A stretch of 17,488 nucleotides of DNA. Origin: Jimgerdemannia flammicorona (Eukaryota; Mucoromycota; Endogonomycetes; Endogonales; Endogonaceae). Within the stretch, counting starts at the first letter, position 1. Each line of letters opens with the position of its first letter. Where the stretch lies: positions 1-17,488 of the forward strand of contig RBNI01002793.1 in the NCBI GenBank assembly GCA_003990745.1, read 5' to 3'. This document shows, piece after piece, positions 1 to 7,818 of this stretch. The notes beneath the pieces are model-generated. The model saw only the letters and a list, made by a program, of their open reading frames with translations, was not told the DNA's origin and searched no databases. The translations under genes and the position numbers were made by a program.

Positions 1-269
1 TGGGTGCTGGCCTGTGGGAACTCCCGGCAGAGGAGGTTTCCTATTTCGTACTCCTGCCACATTTGGAGGCATTCGGTAGCAATGGTGATCCTTGTTTCCA
101 TTTCACAGTGGTAGAGGATGAAGTGATAAGGGTCTGCAGTGCCCAGGTAGACACTAGGAGTCCTCGTTGAGCGGGTCCTCATGGCTCTTCTGATGTCTTG
201 GAACATCCTTTCTTCAACCGAGGTACCTTGGTGGTTCCTTGACCTTGAGGTTTGGTGGGCAGCAGGCAT
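1..269 (-). CDS. 5' part of an unrecognised protein-coding gene, running off the left edge
   Basis: Read on the minus strand, an ATG at 269-267 opens a frame of 89 codons with no stop before the window edge; no plus-strand frame over this stretch stays open (stops at 109, 74 and 168). The protein begins MPAAHQTSRSRNHQG and has a basic, Arg/Ser/Thr-rich first 40 residues (likely disordered), then a mixed region with YLGTADPYHFILYHCEMETR and a possible helix around CLQMWQEYEIGNLLCREF. The context AAACAAAATGC has A at -3, as expected for a eukaryotic start, and a TATA box lies about 80 bp upstream. CpG dinucleotides are common here, unlike in the decayed transposons to the right, so the gene is probably unmethylated and recent or functional. 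I do not recognise the family. It could be a host gene or the first ORF of a young retroelement. Confidence 0.5.
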   Translation of the reverse strand, partial: MPAAHQTSRSRNHQGTSVEERMFQDIRRAMRTRSTRTPSVYLGTADPYHFILYHCEMETRITIATECLQMWQEYEIGNLLCREFPQAST

Positions 270-622
270 TTTGTTTGTGGTAAGTCTTTGAGCTATTTTG
301 GGATTGGTGGTTCTTGTTGGTTGCTGCTACTGCGGTTCCTTGATCCTTCTTTTATATTCTTCAGGATGCTTGTGCTGTGGTCACAATGACTCACAGTTGG
401 TCATCATTGCTCATCTCGTATGCTGTATAATCTTCTTGTGCTCCGATCTGGTGGCTTGCGAGGAAAGGCTGTCTCCTGTGCTGATGTCATCATTCTGGGG
501 TCACTGTTACAATAAATAATTCTAACTCCTAAACATACATACAAATATGACTACTGAGATCTACAACTGCATCTATGCTATTATTTAAAATACCATTGTC
601 AACTGAGCTATATCTTCTCTGC
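270..622. other. Promoter/intergenic stretch left of hAT-1
   Basis: No supported gene. The 73-codon plus-strand frame at 298-519 lacks an ATG start and is Cys/Leu-rich, so it is judged a chance ORF. The minus strand contains short variants of AGGAACCACCAA upstream of the left-edge ATG. From about 510 to 622 the sequence becomes AT-rich and loses CpG; this is the immediate target-site flank of hAT-1. Confidence 0.4.
349..356 (-). promoter_or_regulatory. TATA box of the left-edge gene
   Basis: The minus strand reads TATAAAAG here. That is about 80 bp upstream of the ATG at 269, which predicts transcription starting near 315-330 and a 5' leader of about 50 nt. The surrounding 270-510 stretch has no convincing ORF and still contains CpG, consistent with a promoter or leader. 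Confidence 0.45.
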
Positions 623-630
623 CTCTCATG
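623..630. repeat. Left target-site duplication of hAT-1
   Basis: CTCTCATG directly precedes the TAGTG terminus at 631 and is repeated exactly at 6599-6606 directly after the other terminus. An 8-bp duplication is the hallmark of hAT superfamily insertion. Confidence 0.9.
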
Positions 631-643
631 TAGTGTATCACAA
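631..643 (+). repeat. Left terminal inverted repeat of hAT-1
   Basis: TAGTGTATCACAA pairs with the reverse complement of 6586-6598 (TAGTGCTTCACAA), 11 of 13 matching. A TAGTG-type start is typical of hAT termini. Confidence 0.85.
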
Positions 644-659
644 CCTGAGCTAACCTATG

Positions 660-900
660 TACATATTTAACCTGACCCAGAATTATACATCACCCATCTT
701 TAACCCAACCTGGAAATATACATCACCTGTCTTTAATCTGACCCAGAATTATATGTCACCCATCTTTAACCCAACCCAGAATTATATGTCACCCATCTTT
801 AACCCAACCCAGAATTATACATAACCTGTCTTTAATCCAATCTGAGAAATATATGTGACCTGACCCTGACTCATATTTAACCTGATACAGATCCATCTTT
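660..900 (+). repeat. Left subterminal array of hAT-1, 33-bp units
   Basis: About seven imperfect copies built on ACCCAGAATTATAYRTCACC followed by CATCTTTAACCCA. Where two perfect neighbours can be counted (around 735-830) the period is 33 bp. The same unit occurs in inverted orientation at the right end. In hAT elements, subterminal repeats are commonly transposase-binding sites; that role here is inferred. Confidence 0.85.
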
Positions 901-1068
901 AATCTGCCTTTAAGCTATAAGGTACCAAAAAAAAATATATTGTATATCTAAGATATATATTTAGAATAAACAAATAGAAACATAATTAGAAATCAGAAAT
1001 CAAAGTGAAATCAGAAATAAATAGGAAGTAAATCAGAAAAATAAAGAACTTATCAGTATGAACAGATC
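901..1068. other. AT-rich spacer within hAT-1
   Basis: A/T-rich sequence with AATCAGAAAT-like short repeats (about 985-1040). No ORF or RNA gene seen. Confidence 0.4.
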
Positions 1069-1070
1069 TT

Positions 1071-1170
1071 ACTCTTCATCACTATAAACCAACTGATCCT
1101 CCTTTTCTTCATCACTATAAACCAACTGATTCTCCTCCTCTTCATCACTATAAACTAACTGATCCTCCTC
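1071..1170 (-). repeat. Three 33-bp repeats encoding an 11-residue acidic repeat
   Basis: Three near-identical copies of TTCATCACTATAAACCAACT plus about 13 more bases; on the minus strand each gives QLVYSDEE with acidic linkers. The reading frame is kept across all three, so expansion happened while the gene was coding, or was tolerated. Confidence 0.75.
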
Positions 1171-1269
1171 TTTCTCATATTCTGAACCATCTTCCTTCAT
1201 ATATTTCAAACTGCTTTCCTCTATATCCTCCTCCTCCATATCCTCCTCTGCACCAACCTCCTCTGTACC

Positions 1270-1550
1270 AACCTCTATTTCATCCTCCATGCTGACCTCC
1301 CCATGCTCCTCCATACCAATCTCCCCATGTTCCTCTATACTGACCTCCCCCACACTGACCTGTTCCTCTACACTGACCTCCCCCATGCTGACCTCCCTAT
1401 ATTCCTCTATGCCAACCTCTCTCATGCTAACCTCCTCTACACTGACCTCCCCATGTTCCTCTGCACCAACCTCCCCTATGCTGACCTCCCCTGCACTGAC
1501 CTCCTCCATGCTGACCTCTCCACTGACCTCTTCACCAGTGCCAACCCCTC
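1270..1550 (-). repeat. C/T-rich minisatellite within the acidic tail
   Basis: Many variants of CTGACCTCCCCCATG and CTCCTCTACA, with a basic period of about 15 bp, encode EVSMxEVSxEE on the minus strand. The opposite strand also has open frames, which are shadows of the repeat. Confidence 0.7.
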
Positions 1551-2058
1551 CACCAGCACCAACCTCTCCCACCTCTCAATCTCCTCCACCACCACTCCCC
1601 TCAATAAAATGCACAAGCCTACTATCCATCAGTTATGTATAAAGTGTTTTGTTGTTCTTCACTGGTACTCATTCAAATATGGCCAGCAGTTTTTCATGTT
1701 CATCTATGATGACAATTCCATCTGGACAACCTCACTTATTCTATGCTTTGGCATTCACCTTGAAGCTAGTATGATATGATGAATATTCCATAATTTTTGC
1801 ATAGTTTTCTATCACTCTTATGACTTCTTGCCTCAGTTGGTCATTATGTACTTTCTAAATGTATTTATTGGCTGCAGAAAAAGTACACCTAATGTCCAAT
1901 TTGTAAGGTCTTTTCTCTGTAAGGTTTGGGGCATCTGGAAAATTGATTTGGCAATACTTCCAAGTAGTGCTTAGGCAAACTTGATGGCAAAAATGGTAAT
2001 TGTAGCAAGATTTGTACTCTGGCCCAGGCTTAAAAGCTGGAGAATATGTATATTTCAA

Positions 2059-2153
2059 ATATTATTAGGAAAAAAATTCAGACATTGATTTAAAAAGAAA
2101 AAAAAAAAAAACTAACTTTTTCGAGCTGTATTATTGGAATCTGGTGGAGGATC
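2059..2153. other. A-rich spacer
   Basis: Contains a homopurine/A run at about 2092-2112 between the accessory gene remnant and the next minisatellite. No feature seen. Confidence 0.35.
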
Positions 2154-2164
2154 TTGTGCTTATG

Positions 2165-2345
2165 GACCAGTAGTGAGCTGGTGGTCAAGCTGGAGATTGG
2201 GGAGCTGAGGGTCAGTGAGCTGGGAGTCAGCAAGCTCAGCAACCTAGGTATTGGTAAGCTTGGCAGGCTGGGTGTCAGCAAGCTCAGCAGGCTGGATATC
2301 AGCAAGCTTGGTAGGCTGGGTGTTGGCAAGCTGGGCATCTTTAGA
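2165..2345 (+). repeat. 24-bp minisatellite, open on both strands
   Basis: Units such as GCAAGCTCAGCAGGCTGGAT followed by ATCA repeat with a 24-bp period from about 2229 to 2325, with looser copies before. Because 24 is a multiple of three, an 8-residue repeat is encoded on both strands (plus GKLGRLGVSKLSRLDI; minus LADTQPAKLADIQPAE). No start codon or domain supports a real gene in either direction. Confidence 0.7.
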
Positions 2346-2439
2346 GCACTGAGCTTTGGGACAGCAAGCTGAAGCACATTGAGCTTGGGGAGAGCCAAGT
2401 AAATACTTATTAGCTGGGCAGTCATATCTACATTTTCTC

Positions 2440-2545
2440 AATATAGTGGTAAATTAAGTAAGGTGAAGTAAAGAATGAGGCAAAGCAAAGGACAAGGTGA
2501 AGTAAAAGATGAGGCAAAAATAATGAGAGGCAAAAGTAAGCTTTC
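2440..2545 (+). repeat. Purine-rich short repeats
   Basis: GGTGAAGTAAA(A)GATGAGGCAAA occurs about three times with variation. No ORF. Confidence 0.5.
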
Positions 2546-2578
2546 AATATCTTAAATATTCAAAAGCTATAACATCTT

Positions 2579-2715
2579 TCAGAAGCTCTTTCAGAATCTC
2601 TCTGAAATCTCTTTCAGAAGCTCTTTCAGAATCTCTCTGAAATCTCTTTCAGAAGCTCTTTCAGAATCTCTTTGAAATCTTTTGGAATCTCTTTAAAATC
2701 TCTTTCAAAACCTAT
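2579..2715 (+). repeat. 35-bp tandem repeat, about 3.5 copies
   Basis: Copies of AGAAGCTCTTTCAGAATCTC plus TCTGAAATCTCTTTC follow head to tail; the last copies are degenerate. Each unit carries short internal inverted sequences (CTTTCAGA/TCTGAAAT). Confidence 0.75.
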
Positions 2716-2804
2716 TTCTAAATTGCATATTATTTGCAATCTAAAAAATGAGGGTGAGGGAGGTGGAGGAATATGTGAGGGTTGTGTAAGAGAAGTGAAA
2801 TATA

Positions 2805-3009
2805 AGAGGAGTGGAACACAGTGAGGAAAGCTCTGGATTGCAAGTGTAAGCATAAGTGTAAGCACAAGCTTTGCTCTGCTCAGCTGATAGCTGATATCAT
2901 GTGATATCAGCTTATTATCAGCTTGTCAGACTGAGCAGAGCAAAGCTTATGCTTATGCTTATACTTATGCTTGCAATCTGGAGCTTTCCTCACTGCATTC
3001 TACTCCTCT
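2805..3009. repeat. Palindromic (fold-back) element A
   Basis: The left arm 2805-2883 matches the reverse complement of 2931-3009 with roughly ten differences over 79 bp, from AGAGGAGT at the outside to TTTGCTCTGCTCAG at the inside. The 47-base centre has its own palindrome, GCTGATATCATGTGATATCAGC (around 2890-2911). This can form a long hairpin and resembles a fold-back element or MITE nested in hAT-1. It carries no ORF. Confidence 0.85.
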
Positions 3010-3015
3010 CTACAT

Positions 3016-3487
3016 GATTCAGCAGGTTCTGCATAAGCCCCAATTGAGCAAGGTTTGCAATGACGTTTGAGCAAGGTTTGTAGTGCATTTGAGTGAGATT
3101 TGTAGTGAGATTTACAGTGAGATTTAAGCGAGATTTGCAAGTAAGATTAAAGTGAGATTTACATAAGTTAGGCTTTGCAAGTCTTACACTTATAAGCTCA
3201 GCTAATAGCTGATATCACATGATATCAGCTTATATACATATCATATCAGCTTGTGACTGAGCTTGTTCAGACTTGTAAGTATAAGGCTTGCAAAGCCTGG
3301 CTTATGCAAATCTCACTTTAATCTTACATGCAAATCTCACTTTAATCTTGCTTGCAATCTCACTTTAATCTTGCTTACAAATCTTGCTCAAACCTCACTG
3401 CAAATCTCACTCAAACATACCACAAATCTCACTCAAACATCATTACAAACCTTGCTCAATCGGGGCTTATGCAGAATACACTGAATC
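3016..3487. repeat. Palindromic (fold-back) element B, related to element A
   Basis: The outer ends pair as GATTCAG...TTCTGCATAAGCCCC against the reverse complement of 3453-3487. The arms (about 3016-3200 and 3264-3487) contain arrays of GTGAGATTT / AAATCTCAC of 15-25 bp period. The centre GCTGATATCACATGATATCAGC differs from that of element A by a two-base change (TG to CA), so A and B descend from one family. Plus-strand ORFs across 3263-3633 are low-complexity by-products of the arm repeats. Confidence 0.85.
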
Positions 3488-3837
3488 TCCAAAGTATGTT
3501 TACTGTTTGCAGTTATGTGATGGGTACCAGTTCACCACCTGTGTGTATTTATTCATCCATCCTCTGTCCACAATTGATCATTGGCTATTGTACCTTACAC
3601 CACTCTCCATCTTACTACCCCTCAGCTTGCTGACTCCTGTTCCAGGCCCCACAGTTCCTGGCTTTCCCCTGCTGCTTGCTGCCTCCCCCCAACTCCCTGC
3701 CCCCTAGTTCACTGCCCCCCCAGCTTGTTTCCCAGTTTGCTACTCTCTAGCTTGCCACTTCCTAGCCACTTTCCAGCTCTTGACCTCCCACTCAAGCTCC
3801 CAGTCCCTGCTATCATCAAATACTTTTCGAAATATCT
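3488..3837 (+). other. C/T-rich stretch between element B and the transposase
   Basis: Contains CAGCTTGCTGCC-like short repeats (3615-3775) and C runs of 6-7. Short plus-strand frames here are proline/leucine-rich and have no recognisable domain. It may be promoter or 5' leader of the transposase; no clear TATA box was identified. Confidence 0.35.
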
Positions 3838-6140
3838 AAAGATCAAGAAGTACATTTAGGAGAAATCTTGGAACTATCAGATAATATATCAGAGGATATA
3901 TCAGAGGATATATCAGATATCTCCACTAGTTCATTATTATCAATGAGTATGAGAATAAAAATAAAAACAAAATCTGATGATAGCTGAGTATAGAATCATA
4001 CCACAAAGGTAGTTTTATACATTGTGCTAATGGTTGCATTCATAGGGGTAGTTGGTCTCATCAGTCATAAGGGTAGTTGGTCATAAGGGTGATTGGTTGT
4101 AAGTGGTTGAGGTTCTAATATAATCTCATATCTCTCTATTCAAATAGAATTTACAAAGTAAGCTCATCAGTTGCAACCATTACATGACTTGGAGCTATAT
4201 ATCAAAGGATGGCAATATCAATAATCTTAAATAACATCTCTGGAAGCATCACAATGCCATGCTCTTACCTCTCCAGCATACTGAGAATCCTTGCTGGTCT
4301 AAGAAAGATGATATTGTGAGTATGGATAGAATGGAATTCAGGAAGTACTTAGGAGGTTATTAGAAAAATAATTCATCAAATTTTATTATTATAAATAGGA
4401 ACACACTAGCAAGACTTTAAGTGATGAAAATTTCTATCAGTTAATTGCCAACTTCATTGTCACTGGATATCAGTCATTCTCCACTATTGAAAATGCTAGC
4501 TTCAAGTATCTCCTTCACATATTATGCCCTGATCTGGCCCTTCCATTGGCTGATACGATTTTGAAAGTTATTTGAAAGGAATTCAAACTATTGCAGACTC
4601 AAGTGAAAGCAAGGCTAGCAGGGCTCAAGTCAAAGGTATTACTTACACTTGATTGTTAGATATTGGACATTAACATCAAGGCTTTTCTTGGAATAACAGC
4701 TCATTGGATTGATAGTAATTGGAAGATACATGACATTATCTTAGACTTTGTGAATATCAGCAAAATAATACACATGGATGCCAATCTTGTGAAAAGTCTG
4801 GAGCTGATAATAGATGATTTATTGCCTAGTGATAATCAAATCATTATTATTGTGTGTGACAATACCAGTAACAACAATACTCTGTTTGAGAATCTCTATC
4901 ATCTACTCACTCATATATACTGTTTCAGGTATGTGTTGAATCTCATCATTCATGATACTCTTGGTTCTCTTAGCAAGCCCATTGGAAAGCTATGGGAGTT
5001 GATAAAGAAGATCAAAAATTCAGTACAATGACAAGAACAACTGGCAAAGGTCTGTGAATCCTCCAGAATTCCCATTTTGAAGCCTCTCTTAGATGTTACA
5101 ATGAGATAGAGTTCTATACATGAAATGTTAGTATGTGCTCTGGAGATTTATAAGGTAAGATTTTGAATCTATTTGTATAGATTTTGGAATATAATTTGGA
5201 AGTATTTTAGTACTAAATAAATTGATATTACATCCAAATAGGGCTTGGATATATTGTATACCATAGATAAGCAAATGAGTGATATATCTGAAGATGCATG
5301 GCAACAATTTGAATTGATTTGCTGATTTCTCAAGTCTTTTGCCAAATTGACAACCATGATGTCAGCTTTGAAGTATCCTATAATAGTGGCTGTTATCTCA
5401 CTATTTAATCAGCTATGTGATCACCTCAAAGATGTCATTAATATATATCAAACTAGTGAACATTTTAATCAAATATATATATGATTTTGAAAGTAATTTT
5501 ATTTGTAAATTTAGGAACTAATTTAGTAAGTAATTGGAAAGTAATATGTGTATATTTCTATTTATTTTTTATTTTTTATAGATAATGCTTACTACTGCTG
5601 AGAATGCATATATGAAACTTCTAAAGTATTACTACAAGATGACACCATTATACAGCATAGCTTCAGCCTTAGATCCATATATCAACATGTGTTATTTCTG
5701 TTATGAATAATAGAAAAAATCCTTAATTGATGAATGGAAGAATCAGATGGAACATATCTGGGAAAAAAAGTATAAGCCTGTTAATGCTATCATTATACTC
5801 TCAATATCTTGTGATGCTAATGATTTTATCAACTCAATATATGAGAAGAAACAGTGTATTGATGTAGATGATAAGCTTGAATGGTGGGTGTTGTTTTTAT
5901 GTTTTTTGGTTGGCTTGGTTAATTTTTACTCATATTTCTCTGTTTCAGTTATTTGTCAGAGAATCTAGCTGATCCTCATATAGATATACTGGATGTGGTG
6001 GCAAAATCAGTCAGTATATTCTAATCTTTCATGAATGGCACATAATTATTTTGCTATTTCAGTGACATCTGTTCCATCTAAACAAATTTTTTCTATTACT
6101 AGTGAGCTGGTGACTGAATGTCAAAACAGCTTGTATGTAA
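3838..6140 (+). pseudogene. hAT-1 transposase, decayed, with introns
   Basis: Segments in order: an acidic N-terminal exon (3838-3986, SEDISEDISDI then basic KIKTK); a BED zinc-finger-like piece (about 4170-4300, ending HLWKHHNAMLL, one expected Cys apparently now Tyr); a DNA-binding/linker region (4399-4650); the RNase H-fold start, LLTLDC then a TAG where hAT proteins have Trp, then IKAFLGITAHWID (4640-4720); IIIIVCDNTSNNNTLFENL (about 4845-4900), the usual second acidic segment; YCFRYVLNLIIHDTLG (about 4920-4970); LLDVTMR then TAG for the expected Trp (5085-5112); and the C-terminal hAT dimerisation domain, WMWWQNQSVYSNLS, AHNYFAISVTSVPS, FSITSELVTECQNSL (5990-6132). Probable introns lie at about 4355-4398, 5155-5242, 5490-5580 and 5886-5948. 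At least six in-frame stops make it inactive. Confidence 0.88.
3879..3921 (+). repeat. Short 15-bp repeat in the transposase N terminus
   Basis: GATAATATATCAGAG and two GGATATATCAGA copies encode a tandem ISED motif in the acidic first exon. Confidence 0.65.
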
Positions 6141-6269
6141 ATACAATTTATATATATATGTATTTGGATTCTTGGTAGTCTTCAGATATTTTTCACTTCC
6201 AATTGCTCTGAATATTATTCAAATATTATCTGAATCATTTTTTTAGAGCAGAGTTCAGAGAGTTGGGTT

Positions 6270-6565
6270 CAGGGTCAGGTTCAGAAGTTGGGTTCAGGTT
6301 TGGGTTAAGGATAAATAATGGGTCAGATGATATATATTTCCAGGTCAGGTTAAAGATGGGATATGTTTAATTCTGGGTCAGGTTGAAGATGGGTAATGTA
6401 TCTTTCCAGGTTAGGTTAAAGATGGGTGACATACAATTCTGGCTTGAATTAAAGATGGGTGACATATAATTCTGGGTCAGGTTAAAGATGAGTGATGTAT
6501 AATTCTGGGTTGGGTTAAAGATAGGTGACATCTAATTCTGGGTTGGCTGTTTTACAGGTTGGGTT
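6270..6565 (-). repeat. Right subterminal array of hAT-1, 33-bp units
   Basis: About eight copies of GGTTAAAGATGGGTGACATA followed by TAATTCTGGGTC, the reverse complement of the left array's unit. The arrays are therefore mirror images inside the two ends. Confidence 0.88.
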
Positions 6566-6585
6566 TCAGGTTAATCAGGTTGAGT

Positions 6586-6598
6586 TTGTGAAGCACTA
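6586..6598 (-). repeat. Right terminal inverted repeat of hAT-1
   Basis: TTGTGAAGCACTA is the inverted match (11/13) of the left terminus. Confidence 0.85.
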
Positions 6599-6606
6599 CT
6601 CTCATG
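6599..6606. repeat. Right target-site duplication of hAT-1
   Basis: CTCTCATG, identical to 623-630. Confidence 0.9.
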
Positions 6607-6631
6607 AATATCCATAGCTTAGTATACTTCT

Positions 6632-6639
6632 ACTTCATG
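6632..6639. repeat. Left target-site duplication of hAT-2
   Basis: ACTTCATG directly precedes the TAGTGCTCT terminus and matches CCTTCATG at 11596-11603 in 7 of 8 bases. Confidence 0.85.
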
Positions 6640-6654
6640 TAGTGCTCTGAATGA
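6640..6654 (+). repeat. Left terminal inverted repeat of hAT-2
   Basis: TAGTGCTCTGAATGA, inverted copy at 11581-11595 with a single difference. Confidence 0.88.
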
Positions 6655-6714
6655 ATGGAGTTGATCTGGATGAGATTTGATTCAGATTCATCATGTGATA
6701 GATTCAAATCAACT

Positions 6715-6785
6715 TGGATTGGTCTCATGATCTGATCTGGATTGATCCATTCAGATTGATCCATCCAGATTGATCCATCTGGATT
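6715..6785 (+). repeat. Left subterminal repeats of hAT-2
   Basis: CAGATTGATCCATC and close variants occur about four times with a 14-bp period. They resemble, in inverted orientation, the 14-bp repeats at the right end (11220-11475). Confidence 0.7.
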
Positions 6786-6789
6786 AAAA

Positions 6790-6960
6790 TCTTTAGTGAC
6801 ATCACCCTTTCTTTTGTTCATTTTGCTCTTGTTTTTTTTTTCCTATCACACTTTGGTGACATCACCCTTTCCTTTTGTTCCCTCTCTTCTTTTGTTCTTT
6901 TCTTTGTTCTTTTTCTTTATTCTTTCCTGCCACATTATGAGCAAACAAAACAGCAGTCCT
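6790..6960 (+). repeat. Direct repeat plus pyrimidine-rich tract
   Basis: GGTGACATCACCCTTTCCTT-like sequence occurs at about 6795 and again at about 6854. The following 6880-6930 is a T/C-rich TTTTGTTCTTTTC tract. TGACATCA also resembles a CRE/AP-1 site, but no promoter is asserted. Confidence 0.55.
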
Positions 6961-7104
6961 TAATTCATACATTGGTCCAGTCTACTTATTTTTTACCCTG
7001 CAATGATTGTCAAAAGAGGGAGTATTTAAAGTGGAAATGCACTCTCTGCTGATAATGTTAGATTCTTTCTCATATGGGCACAAGCTGCTCATTGAGAGCC
7101 AAAG

Positions 7105-7178
7105 GGGCAATGGCAGTGGTGATGGTGGTGGCAATAGTGATGGCAGTAGCAATAGTGGTAGCAATGGTGGAGATGAGG
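7105..7178 (+). repeat. Gly/Ser/Asn-coding microsatellite
   Basis: Repeats of GGCAATGGCAGTGGTGATGG type, trinucleotide-based. The plus strand reads GNGSGDGGGNSDGSSNSGS without any surrounding domain. Confidence 0.7.
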
Positions 7179-7534
7179 GAGAATTCTGGTAACAACTCAT
7201 GGTGGCCCTTTGGACCTCAGAATTTACAGACCTCACAGCTATATATGTGGTAGCCTTTTTGGAGCAGCCGATAGTAGATGTAGGTTGCTTACTCAGCTAC
7301 CACTTGTTTACTTATATTTATTTAAATTTCTCCAGCATGACCTAATTTACCTTGTGCTTTTCTTAGAGTCCACAGCTCTACAGCAAGATCTGCTGACTTT
7401 ATTCACAACTCTGGTCAAGATGAAGAAAGGCTGGCAGATGTTGTAGGGCATGCCTTTGGTGGCTGAGCTATTGAGTCAATATATTATATAGTGGAGGTCT
7501 CAAAAGGAACAGAAGCAAGTCTTCATGAGTAATC

Positions 7535-7612
7535 TTATACAACTCATGTAACTCATGTAACTCATCAGCATGTAACTCATCAGCATACAACTCACTCACT
7601 CACTCACTCATG
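7535..7612 (+). repeat. Short tandem repeat CATGTAACTCATCAG / CTCA
   Basis: Several copies of CATGTAACTCATCAG-like units followed by (ACTC)n at 7589-7610. Confidence 0.65.
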
Positions 7613-7689
7613 CTCTTTTTCTGAAATACCCATCTCTGTGTTTTATTTAACTTCATTTTTTATATAGTCTCTCCCTAAAAACCACCCAC

Positions 7690-7818
7690 ATTCACATGCA
7701 ACTCATCTGCACACAATCTGCCTGCATGCAACTCATCCACATGCAACTTGTCCACATACAACCCATCTGCATGCAACCCATCTACATGCAACCTGTTCAT
7801 ATGCAACCCATCTGCATA
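7690..7818 (+). repeat. About 15-bp minisatellite CATGCAACCCATCTG
   Basis: Eight or so variants of CATGCAACYCATCTG in a row. It lies between blocks 2 and 3 of the gene remnant, so presumably intronic. Confidence 0.75.

Larger units (their letters stand above)
1069..2058 (-). pseudogene. Decayed accessory gene of hAT-1 with a repetitive acidic C-terminal tail
   Basis: One minus-strand frame stays protein-like from about 2058 down to the terminal TAA at 1069, broken by only six stops (1855 TAG, 1741 TAG, 1732 TGA, 1669 TGA, 1633 TAA, 1576 TGA), mostly of the kind made by C-to-T or G-to-A change. The first part is Cys/His-rich (SCYNYHFCHQVC, KYCQ). The middle reads like a folded domain (NDQLRQEVIRVIENYAKIME, then GCPDGIVIIDEHEKLLAIFE). 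The last 170 residues are low complexity: many EVSxEEVS-type 5-residue repeats, then three 11-residue repeats of the form EDQLVYSDEE. No ATG begins the frame; CTCCAG at 2036-2041 (minus strand) may be a 3' splice site, so an upstream exon is likely. It is divergent from the transposase. The family is not recognised. Confidence 0.5.
631..6598 (+). mobile_element. hAT-1: complete-ended but dead hAT DNA transposon, 5,968 bp
   Basis: The left end reads TAGTGTATCACAA and the inverted right end reads TAGTGCTTCACAA, giving short imperfect terminal inverted repeats of the usual hAT form. The element is flanked by a perfect 8-bp duplication, CTCTCATG. Inside each end lies an array of a 33-bp repeat in mirror orientation. 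The interior holds a broken plus-strand transposase (about 3838-6140), a broken minus-strand accessory gene (1069-2058), a pair of palindromic elements (2805-3487) and several minisatellites. It is non-autonomous now because the transposase has many stops. Strand is given by the transposase. Confidence 0.9.

Noticed and set aside
270..511. LTR of a gypsy-type retrotransposon (minus strand begins TGTAACAGTGACCCC and has a TATA box)
   Set aside because: No second LTR in the window, and no tRNA primer-binding site between a CA end and the ATG at 269. A plain promoter explains the data as well.
298..519. 73-codon plus-strand ORF
   Set aside because: It needs a non-ATG start, is Cys/Leu-rich without a domain, and lies over the likely promoter of the minus-strand gene.
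660..900. Telomere-like repeats (TTTAACCC)
   Set aside because: The motif is part of a 33-bp unit found in mirror orientation inside both hAT-1 ends, not a simple telomeric array.
3263..3859. Four overlapping plus-strand ORFs
   Set aside because: They translate the AAATCTCAC arm repeats of palindromic element B and a C/T-rich tract; composition is repeat-driven and there is no domain.
7690..7818. CRISPR-like array
   Set aside because: Units of about 15 bp follow directly without spacers and vary; the setting is eukaryotic. It is a minisatellite.
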